NCBI GenBank assembly: GCA_014649555.1
Contig: BMTG01000003.1
Location: 186,001-250,000, forward strand
Direction of reading: 5' to 3'
Origin: Streptomyces globisporus
GTDB lineage: Bacteria; Actinomycetota; Actinomycetes; Streptomycetales; Streptomycetaceae
Length of the DNA stretch: 64,000 nt
Part shown: piece after piece, positions 50,676 to 59,647 of the stretch
Numbering within the stretch: position 1 is the stretch's first letter
How the letters are laid out: each line of letters begins with the position of its first letter
Notes under the pieces: generated by a model
The model's database searches: none
Told to the model about the DNA's origin: nothing
The model's input: only the letters and a program-made list of their open reading frames with translations
Position numbers and translations under genes: made by a program

Positions 50676-52058
50676 TCATCGGGTGCGGTGCCGGCCGAGA
50701 ACGTGTCGATAGATCGTCTGCGTGCTGACCCCGAAGGTCCGGGCGGTGGCCGTGACGGTGGTTCCGGGGGCGGCGAGCATGTCGCGAGCGATCATGATCT
50801 GCTCCTCGTCGAGCGGCAGCTGCCTCGGGAGACTGGGAGCGTCGTCGGCGGCGGGGTCGTAGCCGAACGCTGCGCCGTCGTCGTACGGCAGTCCGGTGGC
50901 CATGCAGTGGTAGAGGCTGAGGACGATCTTGCGTCCCAGTTTCCTCAGGGCCGTGGCGTGGGCGTCACCTGAGGAGCGGCGCATCGTGTAGTACGCGTGG
51001 GCGCCTGGTGAGTGGCCGACCAGGGAGAATGCCGTCGTGTGGAGCGTGCTTCTCAGGGTCCTGGAGGACGCCCGCCGGAAGGCAACCCGCACGGTCTGGC
51101 CGGAGGCCCAGGTGACCGGGGCGACCCCCGCGTAGGCCGCGAGGGAGCGTCCGCTGCCGAAGCGCTCGACGGGCCGGTCGCCGATCTCCGCCAGGAGGTA
51201 GGCACCGAGGACGGTCCCGATCCCTGGAACGCCTTTCACCAGCGGATGAAAGCGATGGGCGGCATAGTGCCGCTCCAAGTCCCGCTCCAGGTCGTCGGCC
51301 CTGCGCACTGCGTGATCGAGGACCGCCACGAGGTGGCTGATACGCAGACCTTCGGCGTCCTCGACCCGGGGGTCGAGGAGCATCGCCGGGCGGTGGAAGA
51401 TCATGCGCAGACGCTCGGCTTCGTTCTGGACCGAGCGCTTGCGGCCCGCCGCAGACAGCAGCTCCCCCAGAGCCGTGCGGTCCAGCCGGGCTGCCGCACG
51501 CGGGGTGGGGGCAGCGGCGAGCACGGCTCGCGCCTGGGCGCTGCGCAGCCCGCCGACGCTCGACGGCCACGCCGTTACGGCCGTCGGCCAGATCCGCATC
51601 AGCCCCGCCCGCAGGGCGTGCAGGGCCTCGGTGCGGCGCGCCACGGCTGCTCGGTGGGCGTGCGCCACGATGCGCAGGGCCTCTGCCTCTGGAGAGGATG
51701 CAACGACCGGACGAGCCTGGCCCGCCAGAGTCATCGAGGCGATCAGCCTCGCGTCGGCGCGGTCTGTTTTGGGGATCCCTTGTGCCGTGCGGTGACGAGC
51801 GGCACGGGTGGGGTCGACGTGAACGACCTCCAGCCCCGAAGCCGCCAGCGCTCGGGCGAAGAGGATGTTCACGTCCTCGATCCCGGTTACCGTCGCCCGC
51901 CACCTGCGAGCGAGCGGCGCGAGGAACTCCCGGTAGCAGGCAACAGGGTCCGGGGTCTCGGCGTAGACGATCCGGGTCTCGCCGACGACCGCACCTGACC
52001 GGTCGACCACGGCGACATCGATCCACTGGTCCGACCAGTCACAACCCGCGAAGATCAA
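50676..52058 (-). mobile_element. IS110-family transposase gene
   Basis: A 460-residue DEDD-type transposase/recombinase. The N-terminal RuvC-like domain has GCDWSDQWIDVAV (first Asp), TGIEDVNILFA (Glu) and KTDRADARLIA (last Asp pair). The C-terminal transposase_20 domain has VKGVPGIGTVLGAYLLAEIGD and AGVAPVTWASG with the conserved Ser. The last 45 residues add a resolvase-like helix-turn-helix (ATARTFGVSTQTIYRHVLG), which I do not associate with typical IS110 members. ATG 52058 has GAGGAGG upstream. Element ends were not defined; IS110 elements lack clear terminal repeats and encode a bridge RNA in a flank. The frame is intact, so it could be active. Confidence 0.85.
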
Positions 52059-52105
52059 ACACCCACCTCCTCAAGGCAGAAGAAAGAAGAAGACGCGTGT
52101 GCGCC

Positions 52106-52927
52106 CTAACTGGCCGGCGCCCGCAGCAGCCGCTCCTGTGTGGCTGCGGGCAGCACCCGGCGCAGGACCGGTGCGGTCGAGCTGAGGGAGTCGGCGAAGG
52201 CGGCGACGAGGTGGTGCGGGACGCCGGCGGCGAACGATGCCGCCCACAGCCATGGTGCGCCGAGCGTGGGCTCGGCCCACGCCTGCCACCCGGCCAGTCC
52301 CGTCTCGTCGTACTCGGCCAGGACAACGCGCGGGTCGGAGTCCTGGATGAGCGGCGGAACCTCGCCGAGGCTGATCTGCGAGGTGAACGTCGGGTCCGCC
52401 GCTGCGCCCTCGGGCTGGTCGAAGTCGCGGAACCACCCGTGGGCGGCAACGGCGTCAAGGACCATCTCGGGTCCGGTGAGCGGCTCGGTCGGCTGGTCGC
52501 TCGCGTCCAGCGCGACAAGGAAGTCGACGACCGCCTCGCCGGGGACGTCGCGGGTGAAGTACGCCGACCACTGGGCGAGCGGGCTGCTCGCTTCGGCTCG
52601 GGCGGAGACCTGCCAGGCGACCGGCAGCCCTCCCAGGAGGAACGGCTCGTCCGGCAGCGCCCATTGGGCCCAGCGAAGGGCATCGGGGCTGATATGCAGG
52701 ACGGTGCTGCGCACGACCAGGCGGTCCTCCGGTGCCTCATCCGGCTCGTGCCGTCCGCGGACAACCGTCAGGCTCGTCCAGCCGAGGCCGGACAGCGTGT
52801 CGGCAACGACGTCGTAGAGGCGCCCGTCGTCACCGGCAAGGTGCCGAGGGCCGACCCAGAATGCGGGAGGGCCACCGCGGGCGGCGGAGGGGTCGGTCGG
52901 GAATTCGGGGTACAGGGGCGCCTCCAA
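52106..52927 (-). CDS. DUF317 protein
   Basis: A 273-residue protein with the DUF317 pattern of Streptomyces: an N-terminal half with FWVGPRHLAGDDGRLYDVV, a middle with WSAYFTRDVPGEAVVDFLVAL, and a repeat-like second half ending in SFAAGVPHHLVAAFADSLSS. The GVPxxLVAAF block recurs in all DUF317 copies in this window. Function of the family is unknown; members often sit in clusters on accessory DNA. It lies 15 nt downstream of the small gene at 52943 on the same strand, and 47 nt before the IS110 gene. Confidence 0.75.
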   Translation of the reverse strand: MEAPLYPEFPTDPSAARGGPPAFWVGPRHLAGDDGRLYDVVADTLSGLGWTSLTVVRGRHEPDEAPEDRLVVRSTVLHISPDALRWAQWALPDEPFLLGGLPVAWQVSARAEASSPLAQWSAYFTRDVPGEAVVDFLVALDASDQPTEPLTGPEMVLDAVAAHGWFRDFDQPEGAAADPTFTSQISLGEVPPLIQDSDPRVVLAEYDETGLAGWQAWAEPTLGAPWLWAASFAAGVPHHLVAAFADSLSSTAPVLRRVLPAATQERLLRAPAS

Positions 52928-52942
52928 AGGCTCGGTGCGGAT

Positions 52943-53233
52943 TCAGTTGCCGCCGGCACGACGGCGGGCGCGGCGCGTGGGAGCTCGAACGGGGCCCTGC
53001 CACGTCAGGGCGACGGCGACCTCGGTCGGCAGATGGCCGAGCTGGGCGTCCGCGTCCCGTCCCTCGGCGAGATAGACGACGGCCCGACCGGTCTCGTCCA
53101 CGGACTCGAGCACCCGCTCGATGCGGTGCACCATCGGGAAGAACGGGTTCATGGCCAGGCGGACCGGAGCACTACGGTCACGGGCGGACAGCGAATCGAT
53201 GAGATCGCCAACGGTCAACTCCGAGGACGTCAC
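52943..53233 (-). CDS. Small conserved-type hypothetical protein
   Basis: A 96-residue protein. GTG 53233 is chosen since AGGAGG lies eight nt upstream. The sequence TVGDLIDSLSARDRSAPVRLAMNPFFP, represented by TVGDLIDSL and VRLAMNPFFPM, is a pattern often seen beside DUF317 genes, describing a small alpha/beta protein. Its tail is very basic (TRRARRRAGGN). It probably forms a transcript with the DUF317 gene that follows. Function is unknown. Confidence 0.6.
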   Translation of the reverse strand: MTSSELTVGDLIDSLSARDRSAPVRLAMNPFFPMVHRIERVLESVDETGRAVVYLAEGRDADAQLGHLPTEVAVALTWQGPVRAPTRRARRRAGGN

Positions 53234-53335
53234 GAAACAGCCTCCTGGGGTGGGGAAACGGGGGGACGGCAATACGGATCGGTCGCCAGCGAGACATCAG
53301 CGGCCGGTGAGCGGTGACGGCAGAAGTCGCCGCGG

Positions 53336-53695
53336 TCATACGCGACGTGAGGTCGCCAGCACCCTCTCCACCACTGCGGCGACAAGTTCAGCCGGTGTCT
53401 CGGTGTCGAACGACATGCGATAGCCGGGCACCTCGGCCGTACCGGTGACGGCGATCGTCCAACCCTCACCATCCGTACCGGGACGGCCACTTGGGAACCA
53501 GCCGAGGTAGAAGCGGCCGTCCTTGGAGCTGATGTGTACGTCCGCCCGGTCATCCACGATCAGATGGAAGTCGTCAGCGGAAAACTGATCTGTCACGAGA
53601 GACGGTCGGCCGCGGCCAAGCTGCCACTCGCGCAGACGCAGGGCTTCGATAGTGGTAGAGAAACCAGAGCCGGCAGGAGCTACGGTCAACGGCAA
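53336..53695 (-). CDS. Short DUF317-like protein
   Basis: A 119-residue protein corresponding to one DUF317 unit: DFHLIVDDRADVHISSKDGR, then YLGWFPSGRP and the terminal ETPAELVAAVVERVLA, which matches the tPAELVxAF block of the larger copies. It may be a natural single-domain member or the remnant of a longer gene. It starts the leftward group 53695-52106. The 250 bp upstream contain an inverted repeat CGTTGA / TCAACG with a 6-nt spacer at 53734-53751, a possible operator. Confidence 0.6.
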   Translation of the reverse strand: MPLTVAPAGSGFSTTIEALRLREWQLGRGRPSLVTDQFSADDFHLIVDDRADVHISSKDGRFYLGWFPSGRPGTDGEGWTIAVTGTAEVPGYRMSFDTETPAELVAAVVERVLATSRRV

Positions 53696-53947
53696 TCACC
53701 TCTCTGACCTGGCATTTCTTGCAAGGTCGTCTACGTTGACATGCATCAACGCACCTTGGCCAGTCTTTCCGCGATCTTTCCTGTCTGCCCCCGGCGAACT
53801 ACCCCACAAGGCCACGGCCCCGCAGAAATCTGCCGAGAAAGTTCGGCCCGGATGTCATCAGAACGGGCGGCTCGCGGCTCTACATAGTGATCGGCCGCCG
53901 CACCTACAGGGCGTTCAACGGCCGTATTCGGATCAGGAGGTTAGACG

Positions 53948-54136
53948 GTGGAGATTTTCGGTGTGGTGGCAGTGTTGGTTCTCCTGCTCGTTCCGAGCCT
54001 GCAGAAGCTGTTGAATAGCGTCGCGTACCGGAATCGGGCGCGCGGACGAGCTGAGATCATCCGCGCTCGGCACTCCGCGCAGCTCCAGACGCCGCCCGAC
54101 GAGCGGAAGAAGGGAAAGGCGAAGTCGCGTGTCTGA
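53948..54136 (+). CDS. Small membrane protein upstream of the sigma factor
   Basis: A 62-residue protein with one membrane helix near its start (EIFGVVAVLVLLLVPSL) and a basic cytoplasmic tail (RNRARGRAEIIRARHS ... ERKKGKAKSRV). GTG 53948 follows AGGAGG. It overlaps the sigma-factor gene by 8 nt, so the two are coupled. A membrane partner or anti-sigma-like anchor is conceivable; it is too short for a classical anti-sigma factor. Confidence 0.65.
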   Translation: MEIFGVVAVLVLLLVPSLQKLLNSVAYRNRARGRAEIIRARHSAQLQTPPDERKKGKAKSRV

Positions 54137-55322
54137 CCACGGGGAAGTGACCGCCGCTACGCTGGCCGCGGTGTTCGAGCAGCACCGTACGGCGATGGCG
54201 CGGACAGCCGCCCGACTGCTCCGGGATGCCAACGTTCCGACGTCCGTGGTGGAAGCTGACGACATCGTCAGCAGCGCTTTCGCCAAAGCCTTGCGGAACC
54301 CCTGCGAAGTGCGCCAGCCAGTCCCCTACGTGTATGCGTTGATTCGGACCGAGGTCAAGCATCTGGTTACGCGCCGGAACGAGCACATCTGCCTGGATCA
54401 GAAACGGGCGGCCGATCCAGTCGCCTCCCCGGCGCCCTACGTCGCCGACTTCAGCACGTTGGTGGACAACCGAGATGCGGTTCACCGGGCCGTCAGGGTG
54501 CTTCCGGCACCCCAGCAGAGCGCAGTGTGGGCGACGCACGGACTCGGATATACCCGGGAGGAGACGGCGGTGCTGATGGGAAAGCACCCCGGCACCGTCG
54601 CTCGGCATACGACGCGCGGTATGGCCACGCTGCGAGCCTGTTTCGCTGCTGTGTTCGCCGCGATGGTGTCGACAGTCGGGCTTGTAGTCGGCGGCCGGCT
54701 CCAGGACGTGGGCCCCGTCGGCCATCCCCGGACCGACCCTGCTCCGCCGTCGGATCAGTGGTGGGCACTTCCCTTGATGATGGCCCTCGGTGCCGTGAGC
54801 ATCGCGGTCTGCGCTTCCATCGTCTTCCGCGTCCTGGCCCGACGGGTGAAGGCACCACCGCCGCACGTCGAAGAGCTGCCGCCCAACGTTGTGGTGCTGT
54901 GTGCGAACTGCCACCGGCTCTTGGACACTGACGGTATAGGCGTGGAGCAACAGGGCACTCTCCTCAGTCGAGCACACCACACAACCGAGGAGGCCCTCGA
55001 AGCTGCAGACTCAGCCTGTCAGCTCTGCGGTAACGAGCCGATCTCGCGCCTTCTCCTTGAGGTTGCCCACCTCCGCCTTGAGACTCTCCACATCGTCCCG
55101 ATCTCGCGTGGTGGTAGCGCACCGCCTAGCCGCGTTCCCGTCCACGGTGGCCACGTCGTTCGACGGACGGTGCGCGAGGATCGTTGGAACAGTGGCTCAG
55201 TCGGTTCGGCCAGCCGAAAGCGGCCTGTAGTTCATCGGTACGGCGGATCGACGCCGGCCGAACAGTCGACGGAGCCGGCTGTTGGTGCCGCCCTGGTAGC
55301 GGACGAGGGTGTCCGTTCGTAG
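54129..55322 (+). CDS. ECF-like sigma factor with membrane and zinc-ribbon-like C-terminal parts
   Basis: A 397-residue protein. Residues 1-100 resemble sigma-70 region 2 (TAARLLRDANVPTSVVEADDIVSSAF, with EADDIVSSAFAKAL as core). Residues 115-165 resemble region 4 (LPAPQQSAVWATHGLGYTREE, then GKHPGTVARHTTRGM). Two membrane helices follow (ACFAAVFAAMVSTVGLVVGG, about 167-185, and LPLMMALGAVSIAVCASIVF, about 213-235), then a zinc-ribbon-like pair CANCH and CQLCG. The last 42 codons overlap the opposite-strand gene and may not reflect a folded part. A membrane-tethered sigma factor would need release or act at the membrane. GTG 54129 overlaps the small membrane protein gene. Confidence 0.7.
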   Translation: MSDHGEVTAATLAAVFEQHRTAMARTAARLLRDANVPTSVVEADDIVSSAFAKALRNPCEVRQPVPYVYALIRTEVKHLVTRRNEHICLDQKRAADPVASPAPYVADFSTLVDNRDAVHRAVRVLPAPQQSAVWATHGLGYTREETAVLMGKHPGTVARHTTRGMATLRACFAAVFAAMVSTVGLVVGGRLQDVGPVGHPRTDPAPPSDQWWALPLMMALGAVSIAVCASIVFRVLARRVKAPPPHVEELPPNVVVLCANCHRLLDTDGIGVEQQGTLLSRAHHTTEEALEAADSACQLCGNEPISRLLLEVAHLRLETLHIVPISRGGSAPPSRVPVHGGHVVRRTVREDRWNSGSVGSASRKRPVVHRYGGSTPAEQSTEPAVGAALVADEGVRS

Positions 55323-56087
55323 TGCCCGGATCCACAGCGGGGCACCGATCACGATGCGGTGCACGTCGTCGAGCCCCAGGTCCGCAGCCAGGTCGTTGGC
55401 CCAACGGCTGTCGTCGAGCACGACGTCGGCGTAGACCTCGGCGCACCACTGGGCTTGACGGTCGTGGCCGAGGGTGTAGCCGCGGGTCCAGGGCCGCCCG
55501 TCGTGTGCGCCACCGTGCTGTTCACCCTGCCGTACTGCGATCTTGAGGGCCTCCACAGCTCGGGACTGGTCGTCGTCCCACTGCCAGGTGTTCTCGGTCC
55601 CCCGGCTGCGCAGCAGTTCCTCGATCGCCGGGGCCGCGGACGAGACCCAGCCGTCGTCGATCGCGTCTCCGGGGCGGAAACCCTCGACGTGTTCCGCGCT
55701 CCCGAAGAGGACGATATCCACCGTCCGTCCTTCGTGGCATCGGGTACGGATGTGGCAGAGCACGGCCTTGTTCGTCGCGTAGCTGCCGACGAACTCGGCG
55801 AACTCCACGTGCCCGACCCCCTGTGCGTAGGAGACCGGCGGGGGCCCGTCGAATGCGGCAGCAGCGAGAGGCCCGAGCCGTCGGAGGAGCCGCTGCGATG
55901 TACGCAACCGGTTCTGGAAACGCGTTCGCTCGCCGATCTGGAACTGCGTCATGGGCAGGCTGAGCGTGAAGGACCACTGCCAACCGCGTTCCAGTGAAAG
56001 GCCGACCTCCTCGGCCACCGCACGAACCCGTCGCTCGGACCAGTACAGGTAGCGTCCGGGCCCGCGCTGTGCCGATCTTCCTGCCAC
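55197..56087 (-). CDS. Hypothetical protein, possibly DUF7019-like
   Basis: A 296-residue protein. It begins RYLYWSERRVRAVAEEVG, similar in pattern to Streptomyces proteins that start with RYYLYVSDxKV, for which I recall the name DUF7019. Other features are HVEFAEFVGSYATNKAVLCHI and VDIVLFGSAEHVEGF, an alpha/beta layout. No catalytic motif is evident. It is leftward, converges on the sigma-factor gene with a 126-nt overlap, and has no close upstream partner. The family assignment is tentative. Confidence 0.55.
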   Translation of the reverse strand: MAGRSAQRGPGRYLYWSERRVRAVAEEVGLSLERGWQWSFTLSLPMTQFQIGERTRFQNRLRTSQRLLRRLGPLAAAAFDGPPPVSYAQGVGHVEFAEFVGSYATNKAVLCHIRTRCHEGRTVDIVLFGSAEHVEGFRPGDAIDDGWVSSAAPAIEELLRSRGTENTWQWDDDQSRAVEALKIAVRQGEQHGGAHDGRPWTRGYTLGHDRQAQWCAEVYADVVLDDSRWANDLAADLGLDDVHRIVIGAPLWIRALRTDTLVRYQGGTNSRLRRLFGRRRSAVPMNYRPLSAGRTD

Positions 56088-56307
56088 GGATTCCCCGCCC
56101 TCTGATTACCCGGATTCTAGGAGCTTCACCGGGTCGGCGCCGGACTTCGCGAAGACCTGGCGCGGCCTCCGATGGTGCTGGAGGCCAGCAGCGCGTCGGT
56201 GCACTCGCGGGAGGCTGCGAGGTGCAGGAACACACCCATCCCTACTCGTGAACAAAGCCAGGCCGGAAAGGTTGGTCCGCCAGGAGGCTCTCCGCCGTGA
56301 ACGACGA

Positions 56308-56341
56308 AGCCCCCGGATTCCATCAGTGGAATCCGGGGGCT
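56308..56341. terminator. Strong hairpin terminator of the leftward operon
   Basis: A perfect 15-bp stem AGCCCCCGGATTCCA and its complement with loop TCAG, 29 nt beyond the stop codon of the surface-protein gene. It probably ends the leftward chain that begins near 64 kb. The 280 bp between it and the DUF7019-like gene hold no clear gene. Confidence 0.85.
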
Positions 56342-56370
56342 CGGCGTCGTGGGCAGGCGCGAGGGGTGGG

Positions 56371-57426
56371 TCAGCTGTCGGTGGAGCCGTCGGTACGAGT
56401 GGACGCTCGGCTGCGACGTGCCAGGAGGAGAGAGCCTCCGCCGCCTGCGATCAGTACGGCCGCGCCGCCGATCAGCCACGGTGTGGCATCGGCGCCGGTG
56501 CGGGCAAGAGCGTCCGTCGGCGTGGAGTCATCAACCGGAGCTGCGGCCACGGACGAGGAGTCGCTATCGAGCGTGGACCCGACTTCGGCCGGGAGCGTCG
56601 CCCCGCCCGTACCGCTGCTCGGCTTTCCGGGGCTGGACGGGGAGGGGGCGGGGGCGGGGTTTTGCGTCGGCTTCTCTGAGGGATCGGGCTTCGGGTCGGT
56701 GATCTTCTTGGCGTTGGTGACGGTCACGGTGACCGGGGCTCCGGGGCTCGCGCTGAACGTCTTGGACGGCTTGTAGAGGTCGTAGCCGGCAGGGGCCTTG
56801 ATCTCCTTGACCCAGAACTCTGTCTTCCGGCTCGACACTGGCAGCTCTCCGGAGGCCGTGCCCTTGGGGCCGGTGGTCAGGGTGAGCAAGGTGGAGGTGC
56901 CGGTGCCGATGTTGACGGTCGCGCCGGGAAGGAGCTGTCCGGTCTTGTCGTCCTTGGCCTGCAGGAGAACGGTGGCGGCCTTGAACGGGTCGGTGATCGT
57001 CAGCCGCGTGGTTGCGCCGGGGGTGATGATGACGTCCTGGTCGGCGACGACCCCGTGGAGCGGGCTTCCGGAATCCGTTTCCTTGAGCCGGTAGATGCCC
57101 GGCTCAAGGTCGGGGAAGGCCAGCCGTCCCTGAGCGTCGGTCTTCCCGCTTCCGGCTTCCTGTCCGGCGGAGTCGAGCAGGAGGAACGAAGCGCCGGGCA
57201 GCGTTTGCCCCTCGGGGTCCTTCTTCGTGATCTCCACGCTGCCCGCCTTCTGGGCCGGGGTCTCGGCGGGCGCGACGGGGGCCGAGGGGCTCGGCTCGGA
57301 TGACAGGGCGCTGGCGGCTGGCGCCCAGGCGAGGGTGCCGGCCACCGAAATAGCGGCGACGGCGGATCGTACGAGACGTGCGTGCACGGGGAGGAGGGCT
57401 CCTTGACGGGTTGTTGGAGGTGTCAT
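56371..57426 (-). CDS. Sortase-anchored surface protein with SpaA-like domains
   Basis: A 351-residue secreted protein. Residues 1-45 form a signal peptide (hydrophobic AVAAISVAGTLAWAPAASA). Two Cna_B/SpaA-like beta domains follow, beginning SVEITKKDPEGQTLPGASF and TVLLQAKDDKTGQLLPGAT; the KKD/KDD Lys and the E in RLKETD and VKEIKAP are the usual isopeptide-forming residues. A Pro/Ser-rich wall spanner leads to LARTGAD, a sortase motif (LAxTG), a membrane helix and a basic tail RRSRAST. ATG 57426 overlaps the stop of the upstream DUF317 gene by 4 nt in the restored frame. Likely a cell-wall-linked spacer or fibre component. Confidence 0.85.
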   Translation of the reverse strand: MTPPTTRQGALLPVHARLVRSAVAAISVAGTLAWAPAASALSSEPSPSAPVAPAETPAQKAGSVEITKKDPEGQTLPGASFLLLDSAGQEAGSGKTDAQGRLAFPDLEPGIYRLKETDSGSPLHGVVADQDVIITPGATTRLTITDPFKAATVLLQAKDDKTGQLLPGATVNIGTGTSTLLTLTTGPKGTASGELPVSSRKTEFWVKEIKAPAGYDLYKPSKTFSASPGAPVTVTVTNAKKITDPKPDPSEKPTQNPAPAPSPSSPGKPSSGTGGATLPAEVGSTLDSDSSSVAAAPVDDSTPTDALARTGADATPWLIGGAAVLIAGGGGSLLLARRSRASTRTDGSTDS

Positions 57427-58216
57427 CGAGTCCGGCCGGGGGCCGGTCCCGCAGAGGGTGGAACCGCCGCGGGCTGGTGCGCTGTCGCGGCTGCCATGTA
57501 GAGGCTGTGTCGGAAGTCGAGCGGTACGTCCTTGACGGCGCGGTGCAGCGGTTCGGTGGAGATCAGGGAGGCGGTGAAGGCCGCGACGAGCGTGGCAGGG
57601 GCACCGCGCGTGAAGCGGGCCTTCCAATGCGGATTGGCCCAGTCTCCGCCCAGGCCGTCCAGGGAGCATCATCTGGTCCACGGGATCTACCAGGCGCGAA
57701 CCGGTGCTGCACGGCACCGAGGCCGTCCGGTGAGCGGAAGGTCTGCGTGCCGGCCATCTGGACCTCGTGACTCCAGCCGCGGGCGAACAACGGCGCGTAC
57801 GCCGTGTGCGGGGCCGTGTCGTCGTCGAACAGGCGGTCGCGGTCGCGGTAGCGGTCTTCGAGGTAGACATCGAGCAGCTCGGCGTGCACGTCCCGCACGA
57901 GTTCGGCGGGGGTGGCGACGTCGAAGGTGATCTCCCACGCCTTCGGGCCGAAGGGGATGCGGTTCGCCCCGATGGTCCACGTTCCCTGACCGCGCGTGCC
58001 GGGTTCGAGGACGAGGCGAGTCCATAGACGGGCGCAGGGGCTACTGGAGAACGCCAGTCCCTCGTCAGCCGGGTGGAGGTGCCAACCGTCCTCGAAGGGG
58101 AAGGGCCAGATCGAAGCAAGGTCTCGCTCTCCTGGGCCTGCGAGGTGGCGAGGCAGGACCTTCACGTTCTGGTCCGGGCCGAAGTTGTTGAAGGGGTCAA
58201 GGGGCGGGGGCGTCAT
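57423..58216 (-). pseudogene. DUF317 gene with a one-base frameshift
   Basis: The frame from ATG 58216 encodes a good DUF317 start (VLPRHLAGPGERDLASIW, WEITFDVATPAELVRDVH) and runs to PWTAWAETGP near 57640. The family sequence then continues in another phase as NPHWKARFTRGAPATLVAAF and goes on to a stop at 57423 that overlaps the next gene's ATG. The distance 58216-57423 is one base short of whole codons, so a single deletion near 57632-57640 explains it. Restoring it gives 264 residues, a normal DUF317 length. Real mutation or assembly error cannot be told apart here. Confidence 0.8.
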
Positions 58217-58266
58217 GACGGTTCCTGCCGGAGGTCCGGGCGTTGAAGGGTGATCGGGGCGCGGAT

Positions 58267-58752
58267 TCACCGTCCGCGTGCGGCATTCACCGTCGGTGTG
58301 CCGGGCGCCATGTGGACGGCGTGGTCGATCGCGCGGCTCTGGCTGTGGGCAGCCCAGGCGCCGGGGAACCAGACGGCGGAGTATTTCTCGATGGCGTCGC
58401 GAAGCCAGGTGACGACAGCCCCGTGCCACGGCGGGCGTCCGGGGAGGTGGGACTCGTCGAAGGTGGCGTAGTGCTTGGAGTTGGGGCGTCGGTTGGCGGC
58501 CTCATCGCGGCGGTGGAAGGTCCCGTGGTCCAGGAAGCTGAGCACCACCGCGTCGGTCTCACCGCGGTCCGGGTGGACGACCGCCACGCGCAGCCCTCCG
58601 TAGGTGCCGGCGTGGATGGTCTCGGCGAAGTCAATCCGAAGCCGCAGGGATGCGCCGGGGACGGGGGCGGCGAAGTAGGTGTTGCCCACGACGGTGTGGT
58701 CGTGGAAGGGGAGGCACAGCTCGGCGAAGAACTCGGCGGCTTGCAGAGGCAA
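58267..58752 (-). CDS. Hypothetical protein between DUF317 genes
   Basis: A 161-residue protein. No ATG exists near the start; TTG 58752 with CGGAGA upstream is the best choice, giving LPLQAAEFFAELCLPFHDH. It is a mixed alpha/beta protein (LRLRIDFAETIHAGTYGGL, AVVLSFLDHGTF, TFDESHLPGRPPWHG) with several His residues. No family is recognised. Spacing is 28 nt from the DUF317 gene before it and 50 nt to the one after it, so it belongs to the leftward operon. Confidence 0.6.
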   Translation of the reverse strand: MPLQAAEFFAELCLPFHDHTVVGNTYFAAPVPGASLRLRIDFAETIHAGTYGGLRVAVVHPDRGETDAVVLSFLDHGTFHRRDEAANRRPNSKHYATFDESHLPGRPPWHGAVVTWLRDAIEKYSAVWFPGAWAAHSQSRAIDHAVHMAPGTPTVNAARGR

Positions 58753-58780
58753 GTAGGTCTCCGGTCGGGGTCGGGTGGCC

Positions 58781-59647
58781 CTAGCGGCGGGGGCCAGGCA
58801 AGGCAGGTCGGCTGGTGGTGCTCCACCGCGGGACGCTGGCCGCGGGCAGCGCGGCCGGGCGGCGGGATGCGACGGCCCGCCGTACGTCGAGGGGTGTGGG
58901 AGCCGGCGGGAGGATCGGGGTGAGCTGGGCCATCCCCTTGATGTAGCTGGAGGTGTCCTGCCTCCACCGGGGCAGCGGAGCTGGATCGGCAACGCACTCG
59001 GTGACGGCGGCGAGCAGGGCGACAGGGGTGTCGGTGCTGGCCGTGGCATACCAGACGGGTCGGTCGATGGACGTGCCCGCCCACAGCTGCCAGCGGGCGT
59101 TCCGTGTCGACAGCTCGGCCTCCGGATCGAGATCACCAGTGGTGAACTCCAGGCCGGCCAGTCCGTCCGGTGCCTCGATGGCGAAGACGCCCCAGCGCGG
59201 GCGGTCGATCTCCCAGCCGTTCTTCAGGAGCGGGACGACGGCGTGGAAGGGATCGTGCTCGTCGGTCCTGGCGACCGGACGGGCGAGGTAGGTGTCCGGA
59301 CGACCCTGCTCGTACGCCGTGGCGAGGGCGGTGGTGAACGCGGTCACGAACTCGGTCGGGGTGCGGTCGTTGAAACAGGCGCCCCACGTCGGAGGGCCGA
59401 ACGGGTCACGGTAGGCGTTGATGCGCCAGAGTCCGTCGTCCTCTCCTTCGGGCAGGTATCCGACGCGGATTCTGCGGTCGGGGGCGTTGGTGTAGACGTT
59501 GCCGAGGTCGTCGTGCTCGATGCTCCAGCCGAGGTCGAGGAGCGGGGCGAGGGCGGGATCGCCGCTACCGGTGGTGGAGGCGAGGTGGCGCGGGGAAACG
59601 AAGACGTCACCGTCGATCTCGTGGCGCGGCTCGGGTTTCTGGGTCAT
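58781..59647 (-). CDS. DUF317 protein
   Basis: A 288-residue protein with two DUF317 units: VFVSPRHLASTTGSGDPAL and TPTEFVTAFTTALATAYEQG in the first, and WEIDRPRWGVFAIEAPDG and DTPVALLAAVTECVAD in the second. It starts with ATG 59647 inside the stop of the ATP-grasp gene (ATGA), so expression is tied to that enzyme. The internal duplication and the coupling suggest a binding or partner role for the ATP-grasp product, but DUF317 function is unknown. Confidence 0.75.
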   Translation of the reverse strand: MTQKPEPRHEIDGDVFVSPRHLASTTGSGDPALAPLLDLGWSIEHDDLGNVYTNAPDRRIRVGYLPEGEDDGLWRINAYRDPFGPPTWGACFNDRTPTEFVTAFTTALATAYEQGRPDTYLARPVARTDEHDPFHAVVPLLKNGWEIDRPRWGVFAIEAPDGLAGLEFTTGDLDPEAELSTRNARWQLWAGTSIDRPVWYATASTDTPVALLAAVTECVADPAPLPRWRQDTSSYIKGMAQLTPILPPAPTPLDVRRAVASRRPAALPAASVPRWSTTSRPALPGPRR

